DNA of 28,305 nucleotides, taken from Ruminococcus sp. UBA7158. GTDB taxonomy: Bacteria; Bacillota; Clostridia; Oscillospirales; Ruminococcaceae. The notes below the pieces were generated by a model. The model searched no databases, was not told where the DNA came from, and saw nothing but the letters and a program-made list of their open reading frames with translations. Position numbers and translations under genes: made by a program. The DNA is taken from the NCBI GenBank assembly GCA_002491605.1, contig DKWG01000026.1:1-28305 (forward strand), in the 5' to 3' direction. How positions within the stretch are numbered: the stretch's first letter is position 1; each line of letters starts with the position of its first letter. Shown one piece after another: positions 16,352 through 23,597 of this stretch.

Positions 16352-16465
16352 TATAATAGCCGTAAACGGCTATTATAATTATTTAAGCACGCCGTTTTCT
16401 CGCCGCTGAAGCGGCAACCGAAAACGATGCGTAATTATAGCATGACGCTTCATGCAATGCTATAA
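16352..16465. repeat. cluster of three overlapping palindromes
   Basis: Part of the 467-bp gene-free stretch 16058-16524. Palindrome 1: TATAATAGCCGT (16352-16363) with ACGGCTATTATA (16366-16377), a perfect 12-bp stem. Palindrome 2: TATAATTA (16374-16381) with TAATTATA (16432-16439), enclosing CGTTTTC/GAAAACG and GCCGC/GCGGC. Palindrome 3: TTATAGCAT (16435-16443) with ATGCTATAA (16457-16465), also able to form GCATGA/TCATGC. Neighbouring palindromes share bases, so they can switch. None is followed by a T run, so a simple terminator is unlikely. Apart from the clp terminator and a weak TATAAT at 16223-16228, I see nothing else in the stretch. Confidence 0.7.
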
Positions 16466-16524
16466 CAAGAATTTAAGGCACAGAGCACACATATATGAAT
16501 CGACCGTAGTTAGGAGGATGGCTA

Positions 16525-17391
16525 ATGACAATAGGCGAGCAAATACAAAAAATCAGAATTGAAAAAGGGCTTACACAGGAAAGACTTGCGGAACTGCTTG
16601 ATGTTTCGAGGCAATCGGTATCGAAATGGGAGCTTGGTCAGGCAATTCCCGATATTGAAAGGATTATTCGCATGAGCGAGCTTTTTGATGTTTCAACAGA
16701 TACTTTGCTGCTGAGAAAACAGGATGAGTCCTTGGAAAATCCAAACCCTTTGCATTTGGGGTCTGTCTATCTTGTTGTAAAGGATTTTGAAAAGTCTGTG
16801 GAGTTCTATGAAAGGTTTTTGGGAGTGACAATAGATAACAGATGTCGAAGCGGCAATAAGTTCGTTGAATTTTATATCGATAACAAGTGCTTAGCTATTA
16901 TGAACGAAAATAACATCAAGGGTCACTGCACTGACCTTAACAGTCCTTATAAGTTTGTTCAGAATTATTGGGTTGAGGATCTTCTGCAGGAGCACAGAAG
17001 GGTTAAGTCTTTAAATATCGGAAATGTGACTGATATAACGGAAGCTTACCCAACATATCACTATTTCCATCTTACTGACCCGGATAATAATATCATTGAA
17101 GTGACGGGAAGCTACCATGCTGTTCAAAATCTGTGCCAAAGCTGCGGAATGAAGCTTAATGAGTCTGTTCTTGGTGTCAATGCTGACGGCAGCGCCAATC
17201 ATGAATATTGCAAGTTTTGCTATCTGAACGGACGCTTTTCAAAGGATGAATCGCTGGAAGATATGATAGAATCAAATTTGAACTTCTTAGATGAATACAA
17301 TAAAGGCAGCGGACGAAATCTGACCCGTGAGGAGTATAGAGACGAGCTTTCAAAGCTTTTGCCAAAGCTCAAGCGCTGGAAAGAACGGTAA
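16525..17391 (+). CDS. XRE-family HTH regulator fused to VOC (glyoxalase-like) and zinc-ribbon domains
   Basis: A 288-residue three-domain protein. Residues 1-62 are an XRE/Cro helix-turn-helix (TQERLAELLDVSRQSVSKWE). Residues about 76-196 are a vicinal-oxygen-chelate/glyoxalase-bleomycin-resistance-type domain (HLGSVYLVVKDFEKSVEFYE to YFHLTDPDNNIIEVTG). Residues 204-285 are a putative zinc ribbon with Cys204, Cys207, Cys229 and Cys232 (CQSCG ... YCKFC), a type usually found as a stand-alone or C-terminal domain. The ATG has a strong AGGAGG (16512-16517) 7 nt upstream. It is probably a cytoplasmic DNA-binding regulator whose VOC part senses a small ligand; the ligand and targets are unknown. 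It is transcribed alone. Confidence 0.88.
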   Translation: MTIGEQIQKIRIEKGLTQERLAELLDVSRQSVSKWELGQAIPDIERIIRMSELFDVSTDTLLLRKQDESLENPNPLHLGSVYLVVKDFEKSVEFYERFLGVTIDNRCRSGNKFVEFYIDNKCLAIMNENNIKGHCTDLNSPYKFVQNYWVEDLLQEHRRVKSLNIGNVTDITEAYPTYHYFHLTDPDNNIIEVTGSYHAVQNLCQSCGMKLNESVLGVNADGSANHEYCKFCYLNGRFSKDESLEDMIESNLNFLDEYNKGSGRNLTREEYRDELSKLLPKLKRWKER

Positions 17392-17507
17392 GATAAAGCT
17401 ATTATAAAATATGAAGTTATCAGTTTGCATAAGAAAAAGAGCTTTCACTATGCTGCACGAAATCTGCAGTTGAGTGTTAGCTGATCTGAAAAGTTTGATA
17501 ATACACC

Positions 17508-17536
17508 TTGAAATCTTAGGCTCAACTTGTTATAAT
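17508..17536 (+). promoter_or_regulatory. sigma-A promoter for the GH43 gene
   Basis: TTGAAA (17508-17513), a 17-bp spacer and a perfect TATAAT (17531-17536) preceded by TGT (extended -10). It lies about 50 bp upstream of the ATG. Confidence 0.75.
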
Positions 17537-17585
17537 GTACCTAAATAATTGACTGCAGACAAGTTCAGCATTAAGGAGAATTATC

Positions 17586-18521
17586 ATGACTTCACAGAAT
17601 GAAAACAAAAAGGTTGGCACTAACCCTATTATCACCTCTATTTATACCGCAGACCCTGCTCCCATGGTGTCAGGGGACACCTTGTATCTTTATACCACTC
17701 ACGACGAAGATCAACTCATAAACGATTTTTACACCATGAACGATTGGCGCTGTTATTCAACTAAGGACATGGTGAATTGGGAGGATCACGGAGCTGTTTT
17801 CTCTCTTGACGATATTTCATGGGCGCAAGACAGAGCTTGGGCGCCGCAGGCAATAGAGAGAAACGGCAAATTCTATCTTTACTGCCCTGTACACAAGAAG
17901 GACGGCGGCATGGCGATAGCTGTCGGAGTATCCGACAGCCCTGTCGGTCCGTTTAAGGATTTGGGATATCCCCTTGTTGACGAACCTGACTGGAACGATA
18001 TCGACCCAACCGTTTTCATTGACGACGATGGTCAGGCATATCTTTATTTCGGAAATCCCGAGCTTCGATATGTTTTGCTGAACGAGGATATGATTTCATA
18101 TGACAAGTCTGTAGGAGTAGTTAAAATCCCGATGACAGTTGAAGCGTTCGGAAAGGGCGGTCATATGACCGGTACTACCTACGGCGAAGGACCTTGGTTC
18201 TATAAGAGAAACGGGATTTACTATATGGTCTATGCCGCATTTGCCGAAGGAGTTCATCAAGAGCATCTTGCATATTCAACCTCAACCGCTCCGACAGGTC
18301 CTTGGGTGTACGGCGGAGTTTTGATGACCGAGGAGGGCGGAACATTTACCAATCATCCCGGAGTATGCGATTTTAAGGGACATTCATACCTCTTCTATCA
18401 CACAGCACAGCTGGAGGGCGGAAGCTTATTCCACCGCTCGGTATGCGTTGCAGAATTTAAGTACAACGAGGATGGCTCCATAAATCCTGTTCCCAAGTGT
18501 GACTATGTGACCGCTGTCTGA
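17586..18521 (+). CDS. glycoside hydrolase family 43 protein
   Basis: A five-bladed beta-propeller glycosidase that typically cleaves arabinose or xylose linkages in plant polysaccharide fragments. 311 residues, a single catalytic domain. The general base is Asp23 (YTADPAPMV), the pKa-tuning Asp is D140 (NDIDPTVFIDDDG), and the general acid is Glu201 (TYGEGPWFYK). WAPQAIERNGKFYLYCP is a typical family strand pair. There is no signal peptide, so it should act in the cytoplasm on imported oligosaccharides. AAGGAG (17574-17579) precedes the ATG. The sugar isomerase-family gene follows. Arabinofuranosidase versus xylosidase cannot be decided from sequence alone. Confidence 0.9.
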   Translation: MTSQNENKKVGTNPIITSIYTADPAPMVSGDTLYLYTTHDEDQLINDFYTMNDWRCYSTKDMVNWEDHGAVFSLDDISWAQDRAWAPQAIERNGKFYLYCPVHKKDGGMAIAVGVSDSPVGPFKDLGYPLVDEPDWNDIDPTVFIDDDGQAYLYFGNPELRYVLLNEDMISYDKSVGVVKIPMTVEAFGKGGHMTGTTYGEGPWFYKRNGIYYMVYAAFAEGVHQEHLAYSTSTAPTGPWVYGGVLMTEEGGTFTNHPGVCDFKGHSYLFYHTAQLEGGSLFHRSVCVAEFKYNEDGSINPVPKCDYVTAV

Positions 18522-18559
18522 CATGGCAGAATAAAAGCACAGTGAAATCAAGGACGGTG

Positions 18560-18614
18560 AAAAATGCCGCAGTCGTTTGCTTAGCCTGTAAGCGGAAGTT
18601 CAATGAGCATTTTT
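18560..18614 (+). terminator. possible terminator after the GH43 gene
   Basis: AAAAATGC (18560-18567) pairs with GCATTTTT (18607-18614), enclosing an inner GCTTA/TAAGC hairpin (near 18579-18593). The right arm supplies the T run. Confidence 0.5.
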
Positions 18615-18648
18615 AATCGCCGTAATCAGTAAATTTCTATTAATATTT

Positions 18649-18678
18649 AATTGCCGCTTGTTATCGGGCGGCAATTTT
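18649..18678 (+). terminator. hairpin just upstream of the sugar isomerase-family gene
   Basis: AATTGCCGC (18649-18657) pairs with GCGGCAATT (18668-18676), followed by TT. It lies only 10 nt before the ribosome site, so it may be a terminator for read-through or an attenuator-like leader element. Confidence 0.5.
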
Positions 18679-18701
18679 GACACTGTAAGGGGAAACACAC
18701 T

Positions 18702-19520
18702 ATGAACAGAGTCCTGTGCTCGACCGGCACTATGATAGGTCGCCCCAACGGACGAGATATAACACTTTTGGGCAGGTACAAGGATTATATTGAATGCGAC
18801 GGATTTGAGTTTTTGATGTATGACACTTGGTACGATAGGCTGGACGACATAAGAAGATATATGTCCGGGCTGGATGCTTTGATACCGTCATTTCACGTTG
18901 AAAAAAGCGTCGGTGAGCTTATATCGAGAAACGAGCCGGGGGATACTAAAAAATCCCTGGAGCTGTTTGAAATAAACTGCCGACTGGCTCAGGAGCTTGG
19001 CTCTTCAAAGCTTGTTTTGCACCTTTGGAACGGAATCCACTCCGATAAAGACATTGCTCACAATATCGATTGCTATCGGTATCTAAGAGATATAAGCGAC
19101 AAATTCGGGCTGATGCTGACAGTTGAAAATGTAGTCTGCAATCACAAGGACCCAATGAGTAATCTTAAGTCACTGTCGGACGCTTACCCGGAAGCTTTGT
19201 TTACCTTTGACACTAAAATGGCTCAGTTTCACTCACAGCTCGATAAGCTCTATGATGAAAGCTCGAATTGGCTTGCAAATAGAATACGTCATGTCCATGC
19301 AAACGACTATTCGGGCGGCTATATGGATTGGTCAAATCTTAAAACCAAACACATCGGTCAGGGAACGGTTGACTTTAAGAGCTTCTTTAGGTTTATGAAA
19401 ACAATCGGCTATACCGGCGACTTCACAGTTGAGGCAACATCCTTTGACCAAAGCGGAGACATTGACATAGAGTCTCTAAATAAAAGCCTTAATGCCGTGA
19501 GAAAATATAGCGAGATATAA
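18702..19520 (+). CDS. sugar phosphate isomerase/epimerase family TIM-barrel protein
   Basis: 272 residues of the xylose isomerase-like TIM-barrel superfamily (PF01261). Metal-ligand candidates follow the usual strand ends: IPSFHVEK (His64), LVLHLWNG, TVENV (Glu142), FTFDTKMAQFHSQ (Asp170), HVHANDY and FTVEATSF. It therefore probably holds a divalent metal and acts on a sugar, a keto-acid sugar or a sugar phosphate. AAGGGG lies about 10 nt before the ATG. It follows the GH43 gene on the same strand with two hairpins between, which suggests linked sugar use but separate control. Endonuclease IV-like activity is less likely, because the protein does not show the full Nfo motif set. Confidence 0.85.
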   Translation: MNRVLCSTGTMIGRPNGRDITLLGRYKDYIECDGFEFLMYDTWYDRLDDIRRYMSGLDALIPSFHVEKSVGELISRNEPGDTKKSLELFEINCRLAQELGSSKLVLHLWNGIHSDKDIAHNIDCYRYLRDISDKFGLMLTVENVVCNHKDPMSNLKSLSDAYPEALFTFDTKMAQFHSQLDKLYDESSNWLANRIRHVHANDYSGGYMDWSNLKTKHIGQGTVDFKSFFRFMKTIGYTGDFTVEATSFDQSGDIDIESLNKSLNAVRKYSEI

Positions 19521-19556
19521 GGAAGGCTATGATTTAGGCTTAAAAACAATAAATAT

Positions 19557-19643
19557 TCAGTACATAATTCACAGATAATGCTTTGCTTCGGATTCAGTCG
19601 GTTGTAGGCAAAGGTATTTGGTGAGTTTTGTACTGATTTTTTT
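19557..19643 (+). terminator. large stem-loop with seven T before the sigma-factor cassette
   Basis: TCAGTACA (19557-19564) pairs with TGTACTGA (19629-19636), and seven T follow (19637-19643). Inside, CTTTGC (19581-19586) pairs with GCAAAG (19608-19613). It fits a terminator for the isomerase-family gene, but its size leaves room for a leader-RNA role. Confidence 0.5.
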
Positions 19644-19717
19644 ATGAAAATTATGAATATGCCGCACATTTTACGGCTTAATTACGTTAAGCATTATGAA
19701 AGGAGGTTTTGCTCGGA

Positions 19718-20176
19718 ATGGATATTGAGGAACAGTATGATAAGATATATCGCTACTGCTATTTTAAGCTGTATGATAAGCATACGGCGCAGGATATCAC
19801 TCAGGAAGCATTTCTTCGATTCTATAAGCAGAAGCTGTCCCTTGATAAAAGCAGTGAACTGCCGTACTTATATACAATAGCAAAAAACCTATGTGTTGAT
19901 GCCTTTCGAAAAAAGACATATGAAAATGCAGATGACCTTGAACAGCCGAAGAAAAGCGCTGATCCCTCCGAAGGCTGGACAAATAATTTAGCGATAAGAG
20001 CGGCTGTGGCAAAGCTTCCTAATGAAGAGCAGGAGGTATTGTTTTTGCGCTATGTAAACGATGAAAGCCTTTCCTATATATGCAGGATAACGGGTCTTTC
20101 ACGCTTTTCGGTATATCGAAGGCTAAAAAAGGCATTAAACACGATGAAAAAAGAGTTGATGAAGGAGGGCTTTTAG
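19718..20176 (+). CDS. ECF-like sigma-70 family RNA polymerase sigma factor
   Basis: 152 residues, two sigma domains. Region 2 is about residues 8-55 (YRYCYFKLYDKHTAQDITQEAFLRFYK, then SELPYLYTIAKNLCVDAFRK). Region 4 is about 97-143 (LPNEEQEVLFLRYVNDESLSYICRITGLSRFSVYRRLKKAL). I use the ATG at 19718: AGGAGG (19701-19706) is 11 nt upstream, while the in-frame TTG at 19709 is only 2 nt from it. A GCTTAA/TTAAGC hairpin lies just before (19676-19692). It is followed without a gap by a membrane protein gene, then an ABC exporter. It probably switches on a small regulon that may include this cassette; no matching promoter could be recognised. Confidence 0.88.
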   Translation: MDIEEQYDKIYRYCYFKLYDKHTAQDITQEAFLRFYKQKLSLDKSSELPYLYTIAKNLCVDAFRKKTYENADDLEQPKKSADPSEGWTNNLAIRAAVAKLPNEEQEVLFLRYVNDESLSYICRITGLSRFSVYRRLKKALNTMKKELMKEGF

Positions 20177-20896
20177 ATGAACAGGCATTTAAAGAAAGAG
20201 CTGAGAGGGGCGTTTGAAGCGCCGAAGCCCGATGCGGCGGCAAAGGAAAGATTTTTGAATGCTTTTCCGCAACCGAAGCTCAGCATGAGACAGTTTGTTC
20301 TTATTCAGATGGGGTATATGAGAAAGTGGGTGTTGATTCTTTCCGTTCTTCTTTTATTGACGGCGGCAGTCGGGGCATACAGCTTAGATAAAAATACGCT
20401 GTGGTTTGTAAGTGCAGCGACCCCGTTTTTAGGGCTTGCAGCTGTTACGGAAAGCTCACGCTCGGCTATGTACGGCATGAGCGAGCTTGAAATGGCGGCA
20501 CGGTTTTCGTTAAAAAGCGTAGTGCTTGCAAGAATGAGCATTTTGGGATTTGTTGATTTCATTGTGCTTATGTGCATCACACCGCTGTGCTTTGTTTCAA
20601 GCCGTCTGACCTTAGTTCAAACTGCTGCCTATATTTTGGTTCCGTATCTGCTGACAGTTAATATAAGCTTGTGGATAACACGCTGCTTTCACGGCAGGGA
20701 GGCGTTTTACGGCTGTATAAGTGCTGCGATGGCAGTGAGCGCCGCAAATTTGCTGCTGCGTACAACTGCTGAGTTTATATATCATCTGACCTATATTCGC
20801 TTTTGGATAATAGCGGCTTTCATTTTGATTTGCTGCATGATCGGGCAAGTATATAAAACGATAAAACAAACGGAGGAATATGTATGGAACTTGTAG
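20177..20896 (+). CDS. polytopic membrane protein of unknown function, coupled to the sigma factor
   Basis: 239 residues, not recognised. The first 45 are polar and cytoplasmic (KKELRGAFEAPKPDAAAKER). Then come about six hydrophobic helices (near 48-68, 75-92, 113-137, 147-166, 175-195, 205-225). The ATG follows the sigma stop codon directly, and its ribosome site (AAGGAGG, 20162-20168) is inside the sigma gene, so the two are made together. That position is where an anti-sigma factor usually lies, and the cytoplasmic N-terminal tail would suit sigma binding; no zinc-binding HxxxCxxC motif is present. It may instead be a third component of the ABC transporter. The end overlaps the ATPase start by 13 nt. 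Confidence 0.7.
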   Translation: MNRHLKKELRGAFEAPKPDAAAKERFLNAFPQPKLSMRQFVLIQMGYMRKWVLILSVLLLLTAAVGAYSLDKNTLWFVSAATPFLGLAAVTESSRSAMYGMSELEMAARFSLKSVVLARMSILGFVDFIVLMCITPLCFVSSRLTLVQTAAYILVPYLLTVNISLWITRCFHGREAFYGCISAAMAVSAANLLLRTTAEFIYHLTYIRFWIIAAFILICCMIGQVYKTIKQTEEYVWNL

Positions 20897-21591
20897 TTGA
20901 CGGCGTCAGTAAGCAATACAAAAACAGTATTGCAGTCGACGGAGTCTCGTTAAAGCTTAATAACGGAGTATACGGACTGCTCGGGGCTAACGGTGCAGGA
21001 AAGACCACTCTCATGAGAATGATTTGCGGCATATTGAAGCCGACGAGCGGAACTATTTCCTTTGACGGCACAGATGTCAGTACAGAGGAATACCGAAGCG
21101 TTTTGGGCTATCTGCCTCAGGACTTCGGATACTATCCTGAGTTTTCAGGAATGGATTTCTTATTGTACATGGCTGCTTTAAAAGGAATACCGAAGTCACA
21201 GGCGAGGAGAAAAGCGGACGAGCTTTTGCAGCTTGTGTCGCTTCAGGATGCGGCAAAAAAGAAGATAAAAATCTATTCTGGCGGTATGAAGCAGAGGTTG
21301 GGAATAGCTCAGGCACTTTTGAATGATCCAAAGCTTTTGGTACTGGATGAGCCCACAGCCGGACTTGACCCTAAGGAGCGTGTGCGGTTCAGAAATCTGA
21401 TAGAGAGTCGGGGAAGGAACAGCATCGTATTGCTGTCAACTCACATCGTTTCTGACATTGAGCACATTGCAGATGATGTTTTGATGATGAAATCGGGAAG
21501 GCTAATTTACAACGGCAAGTGGGATATGAAGATGGGCGACCTCGAGGAATTCTATTTAAGTCAGTTTGGCGAGGAGGACGGCAATGAGTAA
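20884..21591 (+). CDS. ABC transporter ATP-binding protein
   Basis: 235 residues, exporter-type ATPase. Walker A GANGAGKTT, Q-loop YLPQDFGYYPEF, signature YSGGMKQRLGIAQ, Walker B LLVLDEPTAGLDP, and H-loop STHIVSD. GGAGG (20872-20876) is 7 nt before the ATG, inside the upstream gene. It pairs with the permease that follows (8-nt overlap). The closest general types are ATPases that move peptides, antibiotics or lipids outward. Confidence 0.93.
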   Translation: MELVVDGVSKQYKNSIAVDGVSLKLNNGVYGLLGANGAGKTTLMRMICGILKPTSGTISFDGTDVSTEEYRSVLGYLPQDFGYYPEFSGMDFLLYMAALKGIPKSQARRKADELLQLVSLQDAAKKKIKIYSGGMKQRLGIAQALLNDPKLLVLDEPTAGLDPKERVRFRNLIESRGRNSIVLLSTHIVSDIEHIADDVLMMKSGRLIYNGKWDMKMGDLEEFYLSQFGEEDGNE

Positions 21592-22792
21592 TTTAGGTGT
21601 TCTTTATAAATATGAGTTGAAGAAGCTTTTCAAGCGCAGGATTGTTTGGGTCACACTGATAATTGCATTTACTGCGTCGGCGCTTTCTATGATTTTGAAT
21701 TTATGCGGTTATGCTTATGTCGACGGTGTTAAGCTTGAGTCAAATTATGATGCGTTCTTAGTTGACAAGGGTTATCAAATGCAGTTGGACGGCAGAGAAA
21801 TCGATCAGACTCTTTTGGAGGAAATGCTGAATGCGTATAGCTATATACCTGATACCGAAAAGAAGTATTCGACAACCGAGGAATATCAGAAGTACGCAAG
21901 ACCCTACAGCGCAATTTTTAACTTTGTGCGGGATATGACACAAATGACCGTTTCGGACACAATAAAGTGGAAGCCGGACACAGACGATTTATATAACAAA
22001 AGGCGGAATTTGCTTGAAAGCAATTGGGTCTCCGAGGGACTGTCTGAAGGAGAAAAGCAGTTTTGGCTGCAAAAAGAAGCAAAGATCAGCACGCCTTATG
22101 TGTATCGCTATACCGAGGGGTATTACATGATACTGATATCGGTAGCAACAAACGGTCTTTTAACTCTTATGTCTGTGTCAATCTGTCTTGCAAACATTTT
22201 TTCGGAAGAGCATTCAAAAAGAACCGACCAGCTTATTCTAAGCAGCAAAAACGGAAAAACTGCGGCTTATTGGTCTAAGCTGCTGGCAGGTATAAGCTTC
22301 TCAGTCGGTATATCATTGCTTTTGTTGATTTCTACTTCGGCAATAGCTCTTGCTATGTATGGCATCCAAGGCTTCGACGCTATGTTTCAGCTGATATTTG
22401 CTTGGTGTTCCTATCCTTTGACAACAGGGCAGGCAGTTTTGATTATATATGTCTGTGTGATTGCGACAGCTGCTGTTTTCGGTTCGTTTGTCATGCTGCT
22501 GTCGGAATTACTTCACAGCAATATTGCTGCGCTTTCGATTTCGTCCGCAACGCTTATCGCTTCAATGATACTGTATGTTCCGGATCAGTACAGGATATTG
22601 GCGCAGCTATGGTGCTGGCTTCCGAGCGGTTTTTTAACTCCATGGAATATTTTTGACTGCCGCCTATTATCAATTTTCGGACACTACTTTACATCGTGGC
22701 AGGTTGTGCCTATAATATATATGATTGCGACAGTGATAATAGCTTTCATAGGAAAACCAATCTATAAGCGTTTTCAGGTTTCGGGTAGATAG
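21584..22792 (+). CDS. ABC-2 type transporter permease
   Basis: 402 residues. An N-terminal helix (about 16-37) follows the typical start YKYELKKLFKRRIVW. A large outside domain (about 40-175) precedes at least five helices (near 180-200, 230-255, 280-303, 320-340, 372-395). The ATG at 21584 is chosen because GAGGAGG (21571-21577) is 6 nt upstream; the in-frame TTG at 21566 lies before that site. It partners the preceding ATPase. The long extracytoplasmic loop is seen in several ABC-2 exporters for peptides or antibiotics; the substrate is not known. Confidence 0.88.
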   Translation: MSNLGVLYKYELKKLFKRRIVWVTLIIAFTASALSMILNLCGYAYVDGVKLESNYDAFLVDKGYQMQLDGREIDQTLLEEMLNAYSYIPDTEKKYSTTEEYQKYARPYSAIFNFVRDMTQMTVSDTIKWKPDTDDLYNKRRNLLESNWVSEGLSEGEKQFWLQKEAKISTPYVYRYTEGYYMILISVATNGLLTLMSVSICLANIFSEEHSKRTDQLILSSKNGKTAAYWSKLLAGISFSVGISLLLLISTSAIALAMYGIQGFDAMFQLIFAWCSYPLTTGQAVLIIYVCVIATAAVFGSFVMLLSELLHSNIAALSISSATLIASMILYVPDQYRILAQLWCWLPSGFLTPWNIFDCRLLSIFGHYFTSWQVVPIIYMIATVIIAFIGKPIYKRFQVSGR

Positions 22793-22842
22793 CTGTTCAA
22801 AGCACGCAACGGTAATATTAATAACACGGAGGATACAGCTCT

Positions 22843-23478
22843 ATGAAAAACACACTGCCAAATCCAAATGAGGTATTTCCCATTCGCGGCAACGAAACGG
22901 TCACATATGTAAAACCGACGGTTACAAATCCCAATATTATAGTCGGCGATTTCACATATTTCAGTGATGTGGATTTTGAAAGTCATGTTACACATCACTA
23001 TGATTTTTACGGCGACAAGCTAATTATCGGCAAGTTCTGTCAGATAGCCGCCGGAGTCAGCTTTATAATGAACGGTGCAAATCATCAGATGAACGCAGTC
23101 TCGACATATCCCTTTTACATTTTCCAAGGCTGGGATGAGGAAGTGCCCAAGCTTTCGGATTTGCCGGTTAAAGGGGATACGGTTGTCGGAAGCGATGTTT
23201 GGATAGGTCAGAACACAACTATACTTCCCGGTGTGCATATAGGGGACGGCGCAATTATAGGAATGAACAGCGTTGTCGGAAACGATGTTGAACCGTATAC
23301 TATAGTCGCCGGAAATCCTGCTAAGCTTATTCGCAGAAGGTTTGACGAGGAACTCACAGAGCTTTTGCTTCGCCTTAAATGGTGGGACAAAAGCATAGAG
23401 GAGATTAATGATATAATTCCTTTACTGAGCTGCGGTGACCTTGAAAAAACGAAAAATAAGCTCAGAGAAATGCTTTGA
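22843..23478 (+). CDS. Vat/CatB-type xenobiotic O-acetyltransferase
   Basis: 211 residues, left-handed beta-helix acetyltransferase of the xenobiotic (XAT) group, which includes streptogramin A acetyltransferases and CatB chloramphenicol acetyltransferases. Seen: PNPNEVFPI at the start, FESHVTHHYDFYGDKLIIGKF, and MNGANHQM with the catalytic His81 (Vat(D) His82). DVWIGQNTTILPGVHIGDGA hexapeptides and VAGNPAKLIRRRF close it. GGAGG precedes the ATG. It starts 50 bp after the permease with no terminator between, so it may belong to the same transcript. Drug acetylation is an inference; chromosomal relatives of this family often have no known drug substrate. Confidence 0.88.
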   Translation: MKNTLPNPNEVFPIRGNETVTYVKPTVTNPNIIVGDFTYFSDVDFESHVTHHYDFYGDKLIIGKFCQIAAGVSFIMNGANHQMNAVSTYPFYIFQGWDEEVPKLSDLPVKGDTVVGSDVWIGQNTTILPGVHIGDGAIIGMNSVVGNDVEPYTIVAGNPAKLIRRRFDEELTELLLRLKWWDKSIEEINDIIPLLSCGDLEKTKNKLREML

Positions 23479-23535
23479 GTGTTTAGGTTAAAAGACAAAC
23501 AGTCTGTTGCCGAATAAAAGCTTATACCGACGAAA

Positions 23536-23578
23536 AAAGTCCGCTGCAATCGGAATTTATCCTTTTGCAGCGGACTTT
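23536..23578. terminator. bidirectional terminator between the Vat-like gene and oadA
   Basis: A perfect 14-bp stem, AAAGTCCGCTGCAA (23536-23549) with TTGCAGCGGACTTT (23565-23578). TTTTT follows soon after on the plus strand, and the A run at 23533-23538 gives six T on the minus strand. It lies between convergent genes. Confidence 0.88.
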
Positions 23579-23597
23579 GAGTTTTTAAATTTTAGGC

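Noticed and set aside
16058..16524. CRISPR array or attachment site in the gene-free stretch
   Set aside because: The repeats are nested inverted repeats, not regularly spaced direct repeats with spacers, and no integrase or tRNA is nearby.
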